NCBI RefSeq assembly: GCF_003711205.1
Contig: NZ_CP031013.1
Coordinates: 1 to 64,000, forward strand
Direction of reading: 5' to 3'
DNA length: 64,000 nt
From: Polaromonas sp. SP1
GTDB lineage: Bacteria; Pseudomonadota; Gammaproteobacteria; Burkholderiales; Burkholderiaceae_C
Shown: piece after piece, positions 25,241 through 34,454 of the stretch
Layout: each line of letters starts with the position of its first letter
How positions within the stretch are numbered: position 1 is the stretch's first letter
Notes under the pieces: generated by a model
The model's input: the letters and a program-made list of their open reading frames with translations, nothing else
What the model was told of the DNA's origin: nothing
Database searches by the model: none
Position numbers and translations under genes: made by a program

Positions 25241-25627
25241 TGGTGGAGCTGGGGGGATTTGAACCCCCGTCCGCAAGCCTTGTTCGGGCAGATCTACATG
25301 TTTAGCGGTCTGATTTGAGTCTCGCCACCTGTGTCGCGCAGTCGCACGCTACACAGGACGCCAGCACCCTATTTTCTTGCCCCAGGTTAAGGTACCCAGC
25401 CCGGAGCCAGCCGATGAAATTATCTTTACAGCCGGGAGCGTTTAACTTGCGCTAAACACCCCTTGCCCAGCCCATCGGCCTGCTGTTGTAAAGCTCACTG
25501 GCAATTAAGCAGCGAGTGCGAAACGTTCGTCGTTTGCAGTTAGTTTGTTTGAATCTGTTTTACGAGCGCACTCAGCTCGACATGCACCACACCGCGTCCG
25601 AACCCACGTCGAAACCAATGCAGCCCC
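25241..25627 (-). ncRNA. ssrA: tmRNA (transfer-messenger RNA); island attachment site at its 3' end
   Basis: The minus strand reads from GGGGCTGCATTGG (5', 25627) to GGGTTCAAATCCC and CAGCTCCACCA (3', 25241). The two ends pair as a tRNA-like acceptor stem and the T-arm is intact. The tag frame (25537 to 25505) encodes ANDERFALAA after the resume GCA and ends in TAA. tmRNA frees stalled ribosomes and tags their peptides for proteolysis. It follows gph by 12 bases on the same strand. The integrase gene and island lie just beyond its 3' end, so the 3' end is the probable attB-derived site. No second copy of the 3' sequence is visible in the window. Confidence 0.95.
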
Positions 25628-25639
25628 AGGAGGCCTAGT

Positions 25640-26305
25640 TTACGCCATTCGCAGCAAATTCAAGAGCGCGGCGGGTGCAGCGATCGTGGCATCGGCCTTC
25701 CAGCCCGCGGTATCGGCGGTTTTGCCGAGGTAGCCGTAGGCGGCAGCCACGGTCGGCATGCCCGCGGCGCGGCCCGCGACGATGTCGCGCTCGTCATCGC
25801 CGACGTAAATGCAGCGCTCCGGCGCCAGGTCGAGCTGGCGCGCAGCCTCCAGCAAGGGGGCCGGGTGCGGCTTGGCGTGCGGGGTGGTGTCGCCGCTGAT
25901 GATGGTCTGGGCGGTGTTGAAGAGCGGCATGGCTTTGGTGAGCGGCACCGTGAACCGGGCCGACTTGTTGGTCACCACCCCCCATTTGAGGCCAGCCTGG
26001 CTGATATAGGCGATGAGTTCGGCCACGCCGTCAAACACCGAAGTGTTCTCGGTCATGCGCGATTCGTAATTGCGGAAAAACTCTTCCTTGAGATCGGCGA
26101 AGCGTTCATCGTCGGGTGTAAGACCAAAGGCCACGGCGATCATGCCGCGCGCGCCGGCGCCGGCCATCGGGCGGTAAAGCGCCAGGGGAAACGATTCGAG
26201 GCCCCGGTCGGTGCGCATTTTGTCGGCGGCGGCGCCCAGGTCGGGTGCACTGTCGATCAGCGTTCCATCCAGGTCGAACAGGACGGCGGCTATGTTGTTG
26301 AACAT
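25640..26305 (-). CDS. gph: Phosphoglycolate phosphatase (HAD family)
   Basis: 221 residues from the ATG at 26305 (MFNNIAAVLF). Haloacid dehalogenase motifs: DLDGTLIDSAPDL (D11 nucleophile, D13 acid), VVTNKSA (motif II), K in PHAKPHPAPL (motif III) and VGDDERDIVAGRAAG (motif IV). This matches Gph/CbbZ-type enzymes that hydrolyse 2-phosphoglycolate, a product of DNA-repair and oxygenase side reactions. In betaproteobacteria gph commonly follows ubiG, as here. The longer open frame upstream lacks conserved residues. Confidence 0.9.
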   Translation of the reverse strand: MFNNIAAVLFDLDGTLIDSAPDLGAAADKMRTDRGLESFPLALYRPMAGAGARGMIAVAFGLTPDDERFADLKEEFFRNYESRMTENTSVFDGVAELIAYISQAGLKWGVVTNKSARFTVPLTKAMPLFNTAQTIISGDTTPHAKPHPAPLLEAARQLDLAPERCIYVGDDERDIVAGRAAGMPTVAAAYGYLGKTADTAGWKADATIAAPAALLNLLRMA

Positions 26306-26384
26306 GTGGTTGCTCAATGAGAGTAAGAAGAAAGACAGAAAAAAGACGGGAGCGCCGGTACTTCGATGGAAATCGGCCCGGAGC

Positions 26385-27092
26385 TCAGCTTTTCTGCGTG
26401 GCCAACATGTAATTGACGCTGGTGTCAGCACTCAGCCAGTAGTGGCGCGTCAGCGGGTTGTATTCCATCCCTCGCGTTTGCTCAAGCGAGAGGCCCGACG
26501 CGCGGCAATAGCCGGCCAATTCACTGGGTCTGATGAGCTTGGCGTACTCGTGGGTGCCGCGAGGCAGCATGTTCAGCACGTATTCGGCACCGACGATGGC
26601 GAACAGGAAGGCCTTGGCGTTGCGGTTGATGGTAGAGAAAAACACATGTCCGCCGGGTTTAACCAGCGCCGCACAGGCCTTCACGATGGACGATGGATCG
26701 GGCACATGCTCCAGCATTTCCATGCAGGTCACCACATCAAAACTGCCGGGCTGCTCGGCCGCGAGGGCTTCGGCGCTGATTTCACGGTACTGGACGCCCT
26801 CGGTTTGGGCCTCAAGTGCGTGAAGCTGGGCGACTTTGAGTGCTTTGGTGGCCAGATCGATACCCAAAACGTCGGCACCTTTGCGCGCCATGGCGTCGGC
26901 CAGAATACCGCCACCGCAGCCGACATCCAGCACCCTCAGCCCTTTCAGGGGGATCAGGCCTTCTATCCACCCCAGTCGGAGCGGGTTGATCTGATGCAAG
27001 GGACGGAATTCGCTCTCGGTATCCCACCAGCGGTGGGCGAGGTCGGAAAACTTGGCCAGTTCGGCGGGATCAAAGTTATCGCTTGTAGACAT
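26385..27092 (-). CDS. ubiG: Ubiquinone biosynthesis O-methyltransferase
   Basis: 235 residues. SAM-binding motif I is [20 protein letters not shown] (about 54-73). The UbiG-typical stretches [20 protein letters not shown] (19-38), [11 protein letters not shown] and [19 protein letters not shown] are present. The enzyme carries out both O-methylation steps of ubiquinone synthesis at the inner membrane. It is transcribed with gph (79 bases apart) and separated from ompA by a terminator. Confidence 0.95.
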   Translation of the reverse strand: MSTSDNFDPAELAKFSDLAHRWWDTESEFRPLHQINPLRLGWIEGLIPLKGLRVLDVGCGGGILADAMARKGADVLGIDLATKALKVAQLHALEAQTEGVQYREISAEALAAEQPGSFDVVTCMEMLEHVPDPSSIVKACAALVKPGGHVFFSTINRNAKAFLFAIVGAEYVLNMLPRGTHEYAKLIRPSELAGYCRASGLSLEQTRGMEYNPLTRHYWLSADTSVNYMLATQKS

Positions 27093-27113
27093 GAGGCATT
27101 ATCGTTGAGGCAT

Positions 27114-27142
27114 AAAAAAACCGCGCCGTAGCGCGGTTTTTT
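27114..27142 (-). terminator. Intrinsic terminator of ompA
   Basis: GC-rich stem (CCGCGC/GCGCGG) bordered by A-runs on one side and T-runs on the other, so it could end transcription from either direction. It lies 17 bases past the ompA stop and before the ubiG start. Confidence 0.85.
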
Positions 27143-27158
27143 AAGTAATCCGGAAGGA

Positions 27159-27794
27159 TTACTTGTTGGCGCGGGTGCCAACCACTTCGATTTCCACGCG
27201 ACGGTTCTTCGCGCGGCCTTCGGCGGTCTTGTTGTCAGCAACTGGCTGTTTCTCGCCCTTGCCTTCAGTGTAGACACGGTTTTTCTCGATGCCCTTGGAC
27301 ACGAGATATGCCTTGACGGCTTCCGAACGGCGAACCGACAGCTTCTGGTTGTAAGCATCGCTACCGACGGAGTCGGTGTGACCCACGGCAATGATGACTT
27401 CCAGGTTGATGTCCTTGATCTTGCCGACCAGGTCATCCAGCTTGGCTTTGCCTTCTGGCTTGATCACAGACTTGTTGAAGTCAAAGAATGCGTCAGCAGC
27501 GTACGTAACTTTCGTTGCGGCAGGAGGAGCAACCGGAGCGGCAGCGGCGGGAGCAGCGGCAGGAGCAGCAGCGGGAGCAGGAGCACCGGCAACAGCAGGA
27601 GCAATTGCACCATCGCAACCTGGAGCTGCCGTAGCAGGCGTCCAGTTAGCATCGCGCCAGCACAGTTCGTTGGTGCCGTTTTTCCAGACCAGTTCGTTGT
27701 TGCCGTTTTTCCAGTTGTCGATAGTTTGTGCACCAGCGGCGGTAACAAGCGCTGCGGAAGCAAACAACATTGCCACTTTGTTGAGTTTCTTCAT
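27159..27794 (-). CDS. ompA: OmpA-family outer-membrane protein
   Basis: 211 residues. A signal peptide (MKKLNKVAMLFASAALVTAA, cleavage after AGA) leads to a short region with repeated WKNG-NNELVW motifs and then an Ala/Pro linker (about 60-95). The C-terminal OmpA domain (TYAADAFFDFNKSVIKPEGK; VGHTDSVGSDAYNQKLSVRR; EGRAKNRRVEIEV) binds peptidoglycan. There is no large beta-barrel, so this is the small type seen in Comamonadaceae that links the outer membrane to the wall. Confidence 0.9.
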   Translation of the reverse strand: MKKLNKVAMLFASAALVTAAGAQTIDNWKNGNNELVWKNGTNELCWRDANWTPATAAPGCDGAIAPAVAGAPAPAAAPAAAPAAAAPVAPPAATKVTYAADAFFDFNKSVIKPEGKAKLDDLVGKIKDINLEVIIAVGHTDSVGSDAYNQKLSVRRSEAVKAYLVSKGIEKNRVYTEGKGEKQPVADNKTAEGRAKNRRVEIEVVGTRANK

Positions 27795-28046
27795 GGTTCT
27801 CCTCTAGAGAAAAGCCGCAGACTTGCTGCGATTAATAATTTACACGCCTTGAGTGACCATCACTCAAAGCGTTACATCGATTGTGCCACACCTGTCTGAA
27901 CCATCAAGCGGGGTATCGGCTTCGTCTGACAGAGACTCGAGATTCTTCAGCATTTGTTGCTACCCCGCCACAAGTGGCCACTATAAACTCAAGCCTTAAA
28001 ATTGAGGGCTTCCCTCAAGCATCCCGAAATCCCAACCAGGCCGCTC
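27795..28046. promoter_or_regulatory. Divergent promoter region of ompA and gyrA
   Basis: 252 bases between the two starts. A TATAAA at 27983-27988 is a plausible -10 for gyrA, but no good -35 is spaced correctly. Nothing else is recognisable. Confidence 0.4.
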
Positions 28047-30695
28047 ATGACCCAGTTCGCTAAAGAAACCCTGCCCATCAGTCTTGAAGAGGAAATGCGG
28101 CGAAGCTATCTCGACTACGCCATGAGCGTCATCGTGGGGCGGGCCCTCCCCGATGCAAGGGATGGCCTGAAGCCGGTGCACCGGCGCGTGCTGTTTGCGA
28201 TGCATGAGCTGAACAACGACTGGAATCGCCCTTACAAGAAGTCGGCACGTATTGTTGGCGACGTGATCGGCAAGTACCACCCGCACGGGGACCAGTCGGT
28301 TTATGACACCATCGTCCGCATGGCCCAGGATTTTTCCTTGCGCCACTTGCTGGTCGATGGCCAGGGCAACTTCGGTTCGGTTGACGGCGACAACGCTGCC
28401 GCGATGCGTTACACGGAAATCCGCCTGTCGAAAATCGCCCATGAACTGCTGGCCGACCTGGACAAGGAAACTGTCGACTTCGGGCCGAACTACGACGGCA
28501 GCGAACAGGAACCGCTGGTCATGCCGACCCGCCTGCCTAACCTGCTGGTCAACGGATCCGGCGGCATCGCGGTGGGTATGGCAACCAACATCCCGCCCCA
28601 CAACCTGAACGAAGTGGTGGATGCCTGCCTTCATATGCTCAAGAACCCCGAGGCTTCCATTGACGAGCTGATGGAGATCGTGCCGGCACCGGACTTCCCC
28701 ACAGGCGGCATCATCTACGGCATCAACGGCGTCAAGGACGGCTACCGCACCGGCCGCGGCAAGGTCGTAATGCGCGCCAAATGCCACTTCGAGGACATCG
28801 ACAAGGGCCAGCGCCAGTCCATCATCGTTGACGAGCTCCCCTACCAGGTCAACAAAAAGACGCTGCAAGAGCGCATGGCCGAACTCGTGCATGAGAAAAA
28901 AATCGAGGGCATCAGCCACATCCAGGACGAGAGCGACAAATCCGGCATGCGCCTGGTCATCGAGCTCAAGCGCGGTGAAGTGCCCGAGGTCGTGCTGAAC
29001 AACCTCTACAAGCAGACCCAGCTGCAGGACACCTTCGGCATCAATATGGTGGCACTGGTCAACGGCCAGCCCAAGCTCTGCAACCTGAAGGATTTGATCC
29101 AGGTGTTTTTGTCGCACCGCCGCGAGGTGGTGACACGCCGCACGGTGTTCACGCTGCGCAAGGCGCGGGAACGCGGTCACGTGCTGGAAGGCCTGGCTGT
29201 GGCCCTGGCCAACATTGACGACTTCATTGCCATCATCCGCAATGCGCCAACGCCGCCGGTAGCCAAGGCTGAATTGATGCTGCGCCCCTGGGACAGCAGC
29301 CTGGTGCGCGAGATGCTCACGCGCACGCGCGCCGACGGCGGTGTGGTCAACGCAGACGACTACCGTCCCGACGGCCTCGAAAAGGCCTTCGGCATGGGCA
29401 GCGACGGCCTGTACCGCCTCTCGGAAACGCAGGCCCAGGAAATCCTGCAGATGCGCCTGCAGCGCCTGACAGGTCTTGAGCAGGACAAGATCGTGGCCGA
29501 GTACAAGGAAGTCATGGCCGAAATCGACGACCTGCTCGACATCCTGGCCAAACCCGAGCGCGTGTCCATCATCATTGGCGAAGAACTCACCGCAATCAAG
29601 CTGGAGTTCGGCCAGACCAAGCTGGGCGCGCGGCGCAGCCAGATCGAACACAGCTCCTTCGACCTCAGCACCGAAGACCTGATCACTCCCACCGATATGG
29701 TGGTGACGCTTTCGCACACAGGCTATATCAAAAGCCAGCCCCTGTCAGAGTACCGTGCGCAAAAACGCGGCGGGCGCGGCAAGCAGGCCACGGCCACCAA
29801 GGAAGACGACTGGGTTGACCAGCTCTTCATCGCCAATACACACGACTACATTCTGTGCTTTTCCAACCGCGGCCGCCTGTACTGGCTCAAGGTGTGGGAG
29901 GTGCCGGCAGGCTCTCGCGGCTCGCGCGGCCGGCCCATCGTCAACATGTTTCCCCTGCAGGAAGGCGAAAAGATCACCGTGGTCCTGCCACTGACGGGCG
30001 AAAAACGCAGCTTCCCGGCCGACCAGTATGTCTTTATGGCCACCTCCATGGGCACCGTGAAGAAGACCGCCCTGGACGAGTTCAGCAACCCGCGTAAAGC
30101 CGGCATCATCGCCGTGGACCTGGACGCGGGCGACTATCTGATCGGCGCGTCGCTGACCGACGGCAAGCATGACGTGATGCTGTTCAGTGATGGCGGCAAG
30201 GCTGTGCGATTTGACGAAAACGATGTGCGCCCCATGGGCCGCAACGCCCGCGGCGTGCGCGGCATGACGCTGGAAGACGGCCAGGGCGTCATCGCCATGC
30301 TGGTAGCCGAGGACGAGCAGCAAAGCGTGCTGACGGCCACTCAGAACGGCTTCGGCAAACGCACTTCCATCACCGAATACACACGCCACGGCCGCGGCAC
30401 CAAAGGCATGATCGCGATCCAGCAGAGCGAGCGCAACGGCAAGGTCGTGGCGGCAACGCTGGTCCACGTGGACGACGAAATCATGCTGATTACTGACAAG
30501 GGCGTACTCGTTCGCACACGCGTCAGCGAAATCCGTGAGATGGGCAGGGCGACACAGGGTGTTACGCTGATCGGCCTCGATGAGGGCTCACAATTAAGCG
30601 GTCTCCAGCGCATTGTCGAAAACGATGCCACGCTGGACGATATCGACCCAGAAACCGACACCGGCACAGACACCCCCAACACGGAAAGCAATTAA
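28047..30695 (+). CDS. gyrA: DNA gyrase subunit A
   Basis: 882 residues from the ATG at 28047 ([10 protein letters not shown]); an upstream in-frame start lacks conservation. The catalytic Tyr is in [15 protein letters not shown], and the beta-pinwheel C-terminal domain has the GyrA-box QKRGGRG. The subunit cuts and rejoins DNA with GyrB to make negative supercoils. The quinolone-binding stretch reads [10 protein letters not shown], so the place of E. coli Ser83 is Gln and Ala84 is Ser; Asp87 is kept. Its stop overlaps the start of the next gene by one base. Confidence 0.97.
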   Translation: MTQFAKETLPISLEEEMRRSYLDYAMSVIVGRALPDARDGLKPVHRRVLFAMHELNNDWNRPYKKSARIVGDVIGKYHPHGDQSVYDTIVRMAQDFSLRHLLVDGQGNFGSVDGDNAAAMRYTEIRLSKIAHELLADLDKETVDFGPNYDGSEQEPLVMPTRLPNLLVNGSGGIAVGMATNIPPHNLNEVVDACLHMLKNPEASIDELMEIVPAPDFPTGGIIYGINGVKDGYRTGRGKVVMRAKCHFEDIDKGQRQSIIVDELPYQVNKKTLQERMAELVHEKKIEGISHIQDESDKSGMRLVIELKRGEVPEVVLNNLYKQTQLQDTFGINMVALVNGQPKLCNLKDLIQVFLSHRREVVTRRTVFTLRKARERGHVLEGLAVALANIDDFIAIIRNAPTPPVAKAELMLRPWDSSLVREMLTRTRADGGVVNADDYRPDGLEKAFGMGSDGLYRLSETQAQEILQMRLQRLTGLEQDKIVAEYKEVMAEIDDLLDILAKPERVSIIIGEELTAIKLEFGQTKLGARRSQIEHSSFDLSTEDLITPTDMVVTLSHTGYIKSQPLSEYRAQKRGGRGKQATATKEDDWVDQLFIANTHDYILCFSNRGRLYWLKVWEVPAGSRGSRGRPIVNMFPLQEGEKITVVLPLTGEKRSFPADQYVFMATSMGTVKKTALDEFSNPRKAGIIAVDLDAGDYLIGASLTDGKHDVMLFSDGGKAVRFDENDVRPMGRNARGVRGMTLEDGQGVIAMLVAEDEQQSVLTATQNGFGKRTSITEYTRHGRGTKGMIAIQQSERNGKVVAATLVHVDDEIMLITDKGVLVRTRVSEIREMGRATQGVTLIGLDEGSQLSGLQRIVENDATLDDIDPETDTGTDTPNTESN

Positions 30696-31264
30696 TGAAA
30701 AAACTGATCACCGCCATCGCGATCGCCGGCATGGCCTGCGCAGCCACTGTCCATGCCCAGACAGACCCCAAAACCGAGCTGGCAAAAAAAGTTGTCGCCT
30801 TGCAGCAGGGACCCGAGCTTGACCGGCTGGTCAGCCAGCTTGCAGGCAGCACGGCCCAGGACCTGATCGTCAAATGGGGCCCCCAGCTGGAGGCCAACGT
30901 TCCCAAGGCCAAGCAGCAAAAGGCCTCGGAAGACCTCAATGCCGAACTCAAGAAATATGCCGACGACGCCGGCAAGCTGATCAGCAAACAGGTCAGCAAG
31001 GTCAGCGCCGAGTCGCTGGTGCCCGCCTATGCGGAGCGCTTCACGGCGGAAGAACTGCAGCAGCTCGCTGCCTTCTTTGAATCCCCCGCCGTCAAAAAAT
31101 ACCAGGCTGCCGCGCCGGAATTGGGAAGTCTCTTTGTGCAAAAACTGGTCGATGCTTCCCGCGCCGATGTCGTTGCACGCATCAAGCAATTCGACGACGC
31201 CGCAGTGAAAATCGTCGGTGCCGGCCCGGCCCCAGGAGCGGCCAAGCCACCCGCGAAGAAATGA
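30695..31264 (+). CDS. Periplasmic DUF2059 protein
   Basis: 189 residues. The signal peptide ([21 protein letters not shown], cleaved before QTD) is followed by a helical DUF2059 domain (about 85-160, with [20 protein letters not shown]) and a Pro/Ala-rich tail. DUF2059 is of unknown function. It begins at the gyrA stop and overlaps serC by four bases, so it is expressed as part of the gyrA-serC operon. Confidence 0.85.
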   Translation: MKKLITAIAIAGMACAATVHAQTDPKTELAKKVVALQQGPELDRLVSQLAGSTAQDLIVKWGPQLEANVPKAKQQKASEDLNAELKKYADDAGKLISKQVSKVSAESLVPAYAERFTAEELQQLAAFFESPAVKKYQAAAPELGSLFVQKLVDASRADVVARIKQFDDAAVKIVGAGPAPGAAKPPAKK

Positions 31265-32367
31265 CCCGGCCCTTCAACTTTTCCCCCGGCCCGGCCAACC
31301 TCCCCGAGGAGGTTCTGCGACAGGCGGCGGACGAAATGCTGGACTGGCACGGTAGCGGCATGAGCGTGATGGAGATGAGCCATCGCGGCAAGGAGTTCAT
31401 CTCCATTTATGAAGCCGCCGAAGCTGATTTTCGCGAACTCATGGCGGTTCCAGCCCACTTCAAAATTCTCTTCATGCAAGGCGGCGGTCTGGCTGAGAAC
31501 GCCATCGTTCCGCTGAATCTTTCACGCGGACATTCCGCCGATTTTGTGGTGACCGGCAGCTGGAGCGACAAGTCGCAAAAAGAAGCCCGCAAATACTGCA
31601 ATGTGCAGATTGCCGCCAGCAACGCAGAAAACGGGCATACCCTTCTGCCCGAGCCTTCCAGCTGGCAGTTGCGGTCCGATGCAGCCTATGTGCACCTGTG
31701 CACCAACGAAACCATCCACGGCGTGGAGTTTCAGGGCCTGCCGGATCTCAAGGCGTTGGGCAGCGACGCCCCCCTGGTGACTGATTTTTCTTCCCACGTG
31801 GCGTCCAGGCCTGTTGACTGGTCCCGCGTGGGCCTGGCCTTCGGCGGGGCGCAGAAAAACCTCGGCACCGCCGGAGTCACGCTAGTGGTGATTCGGGAAG
31901 ACCTGATAGGTCATGCCATGGCGGCATGCCCCAGCGCCTTTGACTACAAGACGGTGGCAGACAACCAGTCCATGTACAACACGCCGCCGACTTATGCGAT
32001 CTATGTCGCGGGCCTTACCTTTCAATGGCTCAAGCGCCAGACAGAAGGCGGCGCAAGCGGCATTGCCGCCATGGAAAAGCGCAATCTCGCCAAGGCAGAG
32101 CTGCTTTACAACGCCATTGACGGCTCGCAGCTCTACCTGAACAAGGTGGGCAAGGACTGCCGCTCACGCATGAACGTGCCGTTCTTCCTGCGCGACGAAT
32201 CGCGCAACGACGCGTTTCTGGCTGGCGCCAAGGCCCGGGGCCTTCTGCAGCTCAAGGGACACAAGTCCGTAGGCGGCATGCGCGCCAGCATTTACAACGC
32301 CATGCCGCTAGCCGGCGTGCAGGCGTTGGTGGCGTACATGCGAGAATTCGAAGAAAAACACGCCTAG
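31261..32367 (+). CDS. serC: Phosphoserine aminotransferase
   Basis: 368 residues. [19 protein letters not shown] at the start, SHRGKEF and [15 protein letters not shown] with the PLP lysine K199 are diagnostic. The enzyme converts 3-phosphohydroxypyruvate to phosphoserine with glutamate, and also works in vitamin B6 synthesis. Its ATGA overlap with the DUF2059 gene and position before pheA and tyrA put serine and aromatic synthesis in one transcript. Confidence 0.95.
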   Translation: MTRPFNFSPGPANLPEEVLRQAADEMLDWHGSGMSVMEMSHRGKEFISIYEAAEADFRELMAVPAHFKILFMQGGGLAENAIVPLNLSRGHSADFVVTGSWSDKSQKEARKYCNVQIAASNAENGHTLLPEPSSWQLRSDAAYVHLCTNETIHGVEFQGLPDLKALGSDAPLVTDFSSHVASRPVDWSRVGLAFGGAQKNLGTAGVTLVVIREDLIGHAMAACPSAFDYKTVADNQSMYNTPPTYAIYVAGLTFQWLKRQTEGGASGIAAMEKRNLAKAELLYNAIDGSQLYLNKVGKDCRSRMNVPFFLRDESRNDAFLAGAKARGLLQLKGHKSVGGMRASIYNAMPLAGVQALVAYMREFEEKHA

Positions 32368-32368
32368 G

Positions 32369-32449
32369 ATTAAATACCCCCATGTTCACCTCGTTCGCCG
32401 CCCCTGAGTGGGTGTTCAGTGCTGTTCGGGTGGCCGGGCGGCCGCTGAT
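32369..32449. repeat. Possible dispersed repeat in the serC-pheA gap
   Basis: The block TAAATACCCCCATG recurs after lapB (40143) and starts the same type of element that reappears near 45526, 51519 and 60266. Only the first part is clearly shared, so this copy may be degenerate. Confidence 0.35.
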
Positions 32450-33532
32450 ATGACTGCCAACCTTGCTGATTTACGCGTCCAGATCGACGCCCTGGACAGG
32501 GAACTGCTCACCCTGCTGAACCGCCGCGCCCAGGTGGCCGAACAGGTCGGGGAAGTCAAAAAGCGTGAAGGTACCCCCTTCTTTCGCCCTGACCGCGTCG
32601 CACAGGTCATTGAACAGATCCAGCAGGCCAACCAGGGCCCGCTCAAAAACGAACACGTCGCGGCTGTCTGGCGTGAAATCATGTCGGCCTGCCTGGCCCT
32701 TGAGTCTCCCGTGCGGGTCGCGTACCTGGGCCCTGCCGGTACTTTCAGCGAACAGGCTGCCTTGCAGTTCTTTGGCGCCAGCATCGAACACGTCCCGTGC
32801 ATCAGCATCGACGAAGTCTTTCGCTCCACAGGGGCCGGCAGCGCCAGCTACGGCGTGGTTCCGGTTGAAAATTCCACCGAAGGCGTGGTGTCGCGTTCGC
32901 TCGACCTGTTTCTGAATTCGCCCCTGCACATCGTGGGCGAAATCAGCCTGATGGTGCGCCACAACCTGTTGCGCCTCTCGGAATCCCTCGAAGGCATCGA
33001 AGCCGTCTATGCGCACCCTCAGGCGCTGGCGCAATGCCAGGGATGGCTGACCACGCATTTACCCCAAGTAGACCGCCGCACCGCCTCCAGCAATGCCGAA
33101 GGCGCGCGCTTGGCCACCACCAACCCCGCCTGGGCGGGCATCGCGAGCGACCGCGCTGCCACGCAGTTCGGCCTGTATACGGCAGCCCACGCCATCCAGG
33201 ACGATGCGTTTAATCGCACGCGTTTTGCGGTGGTATGCCTGCCGCAGACGCTGCCCTCGCCACCGGCTTCCGGCAAGGATTGCGTCAGCCTCGTGGTGTC
33301 GGTGCCCAACCGTCCGGGCGCCGTGCATGACATCCTCATGCCGCTCAAAGCCCACGGCGTCTCCATGACCCGCTTTGAATCGCGCCCGGCGCGCTCAGGG
33401 CAGTGGGAGTACTATTTTTATATCGACCTGCAGGGGCATCCGTCGCAGGACCATGTCAAAGCGGCGCTGGCCGACCTCCAGCAACTGTGCGCCTTCTACA
33501 AGGTCCTCGGAACCTACCCCGTCAGCGATTAA
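32450..33532 (+). CDS. pheA: Bifunctional chorismate mutase / prephenate dehydratase (P-protein)
   Basis: 360 residues from the ATG at 32450. The N-terminal chorismate mutase (about 1-90: LRVQIDALDRELLTLLNRRA) is followed by the dehydratase (AYLGPAGTFSEQAALQFFG; VPVENSTEGVVSRSLDLF) and a C-terminal ACT domain (SLVVSVPNRPGAVHDIL; FESRPARSGQWEYYFYIDL). ESRP is the phenylalanine-binding loop, so feedback inhibition is expected. It performs the two steps from chorismate to phenylpyruvate. Confidence 0.95.
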   Translation: MTANLADLRVQIDALDRELLTLLNRRAQVAEQVGEVKKREGTPFFRPDRVAQVIEQIQQANQGPLKNEHVAAVWREIMSACLALESPVRVAYLGPAGTFSEQAALQFFGASIEHVPCISIDEVFRSTGAGSASYGVVPVENSTEGVVSRSLDLFLNSPLHIVGEISLMVRHNLLRLSESLEGIEAVYAHPQALAQCQGWLTTHLPQVDRRTASSNAEGARLATTNPAWAGIASDRAATQFGLYTAAHAIQDDAFNRTRFAVVCLPQTLPSPPASGKDCVSLVVSVPNRPGAVHDILMPLKAHGVSMTRFESRPARSGQWEYYFYIDLQGHPSQDHVKAALADLQQLCAFYKVLGTYPVSD

Positions 33533-33565
33533 TGCAACGATTCACACAACCTTTGGTATCACGAC

Positions 33566-34444
33566 ATGTTTGAACAATTGGGTCTCATTGGATGCGGCCT
33601 GATGGGTGGCTCTTTTGCGCTGGCGCTCAAGCGCGCTGGCCTGGTCAAGCGCGTCGTCGGTTACAGCAAATCCCCGTCCACGACCGAGCGTGCGCGCCAG
33701 ATGGGCGTGATCGACGTGGAGGCGCCCTCGGCATTGCTGGCGGTCTCAGGGGCGGATATCGTGTTGCTCGCCGTGCCGGTGTCGGCCACGGAAGCGACTT
33801 TCAAGGCCATCCGGCACCTTGTCGGCCCCAACACGCTGATCATGGATGTGGGCTCGACCAAGCGCGATGTGGTCGATGCCGCGCGGCGTGTTCTGCGCGA
33901 CAACGTCGGCTCTTTTGTGCCTTGCCACCCCATAACCGGCAAGGAAGTCTCGGGTGTTGAACATGCCGACGTGGACCTGTACGCCGGCAAGCAGGTCATC
34001 CTGACGCCGATTGAGCGCACCTTCACCGTCCAGCTTCAAAAAGCCACCGACCTGTGGACGGCCCTCGGCTGCCATGTCCTCAAGATGTCGCCGCAGGCCC
34101 ATGACGCCGCCTACGCAGCCGTCAGCCACCTCCCCCACCTGATTGCCTTTGCATTGATCAACGGCATCACCGGGCAGGAGCACGGCAGAGACTACATGTC
34201 GCTGGCCGGCCCGGGCTTTCGGGACTTCACGCGCATCGCAGCCAGCGACCCGAAGATGTGGCGCGACATCCTGATCGCCAACCGCGAAGAACTGCTGGCG
34301 CAGTCGAAAATCTTCCAGGAAACCCTGCAGTCTCTTGAGCAACTGATTTCCACCAGCAGCGGCGACGTCCTGGAAGCGCTGATCGAAAAGGCCAGCGAAA
34401 CCCGCGCCACCTGGCGGATCTCTTCACAGAAATCGCACAAATAA
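33566..34444 (+). CDS. tyrA: Prephenate dehydrogenase
   Basis: 292 residues. The NAD(P)-binding fingerprint [16 protein letters not shown] is at 6-21. [25 protein letters not shown] and [20 protein letters not shown] are TyrA/PDH motifs, the last with the catalytic-region His. It oxidises prephenate (or arogenate) toward tyrosine. No ACT domain is present. Its stop is 10 bases before the aroA-cmk start. Confidence 0.93.
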   Translation: MFEQLGLIGCGLMGGSFALALKRAGLVKRVVGYSKSPSTTERARQMGVIDVEAPSALLAVSGADIVLLAVPVSATEATFKAIRHLVGPNTLIMDVGSTKRDVVDAARRVLRDNVGSFVPCHPITGKEVSGVEHADVDLYAGKQVILTPIERTFTVQLQKATDLWTALGCHVLKMSPQAHDAAYAAVSHLPHLIAFALINGITGQEHGRDYMSLAGPGFRDFTRIAASDPKMWRDILIANREELLAQSKIFQETLQSLEQLISTSSGDVLEALIEKASETRATWRISSQKSHK

Positions 34445-34454
34445 ACCGCGATCC

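Noticed and set aside
27996-29717. Long open frame antisense to gyrA
   Set aside because: It lies fully inside gyrA in a GC-rich frame and has no conserved motifs; gyrA itself is certain.
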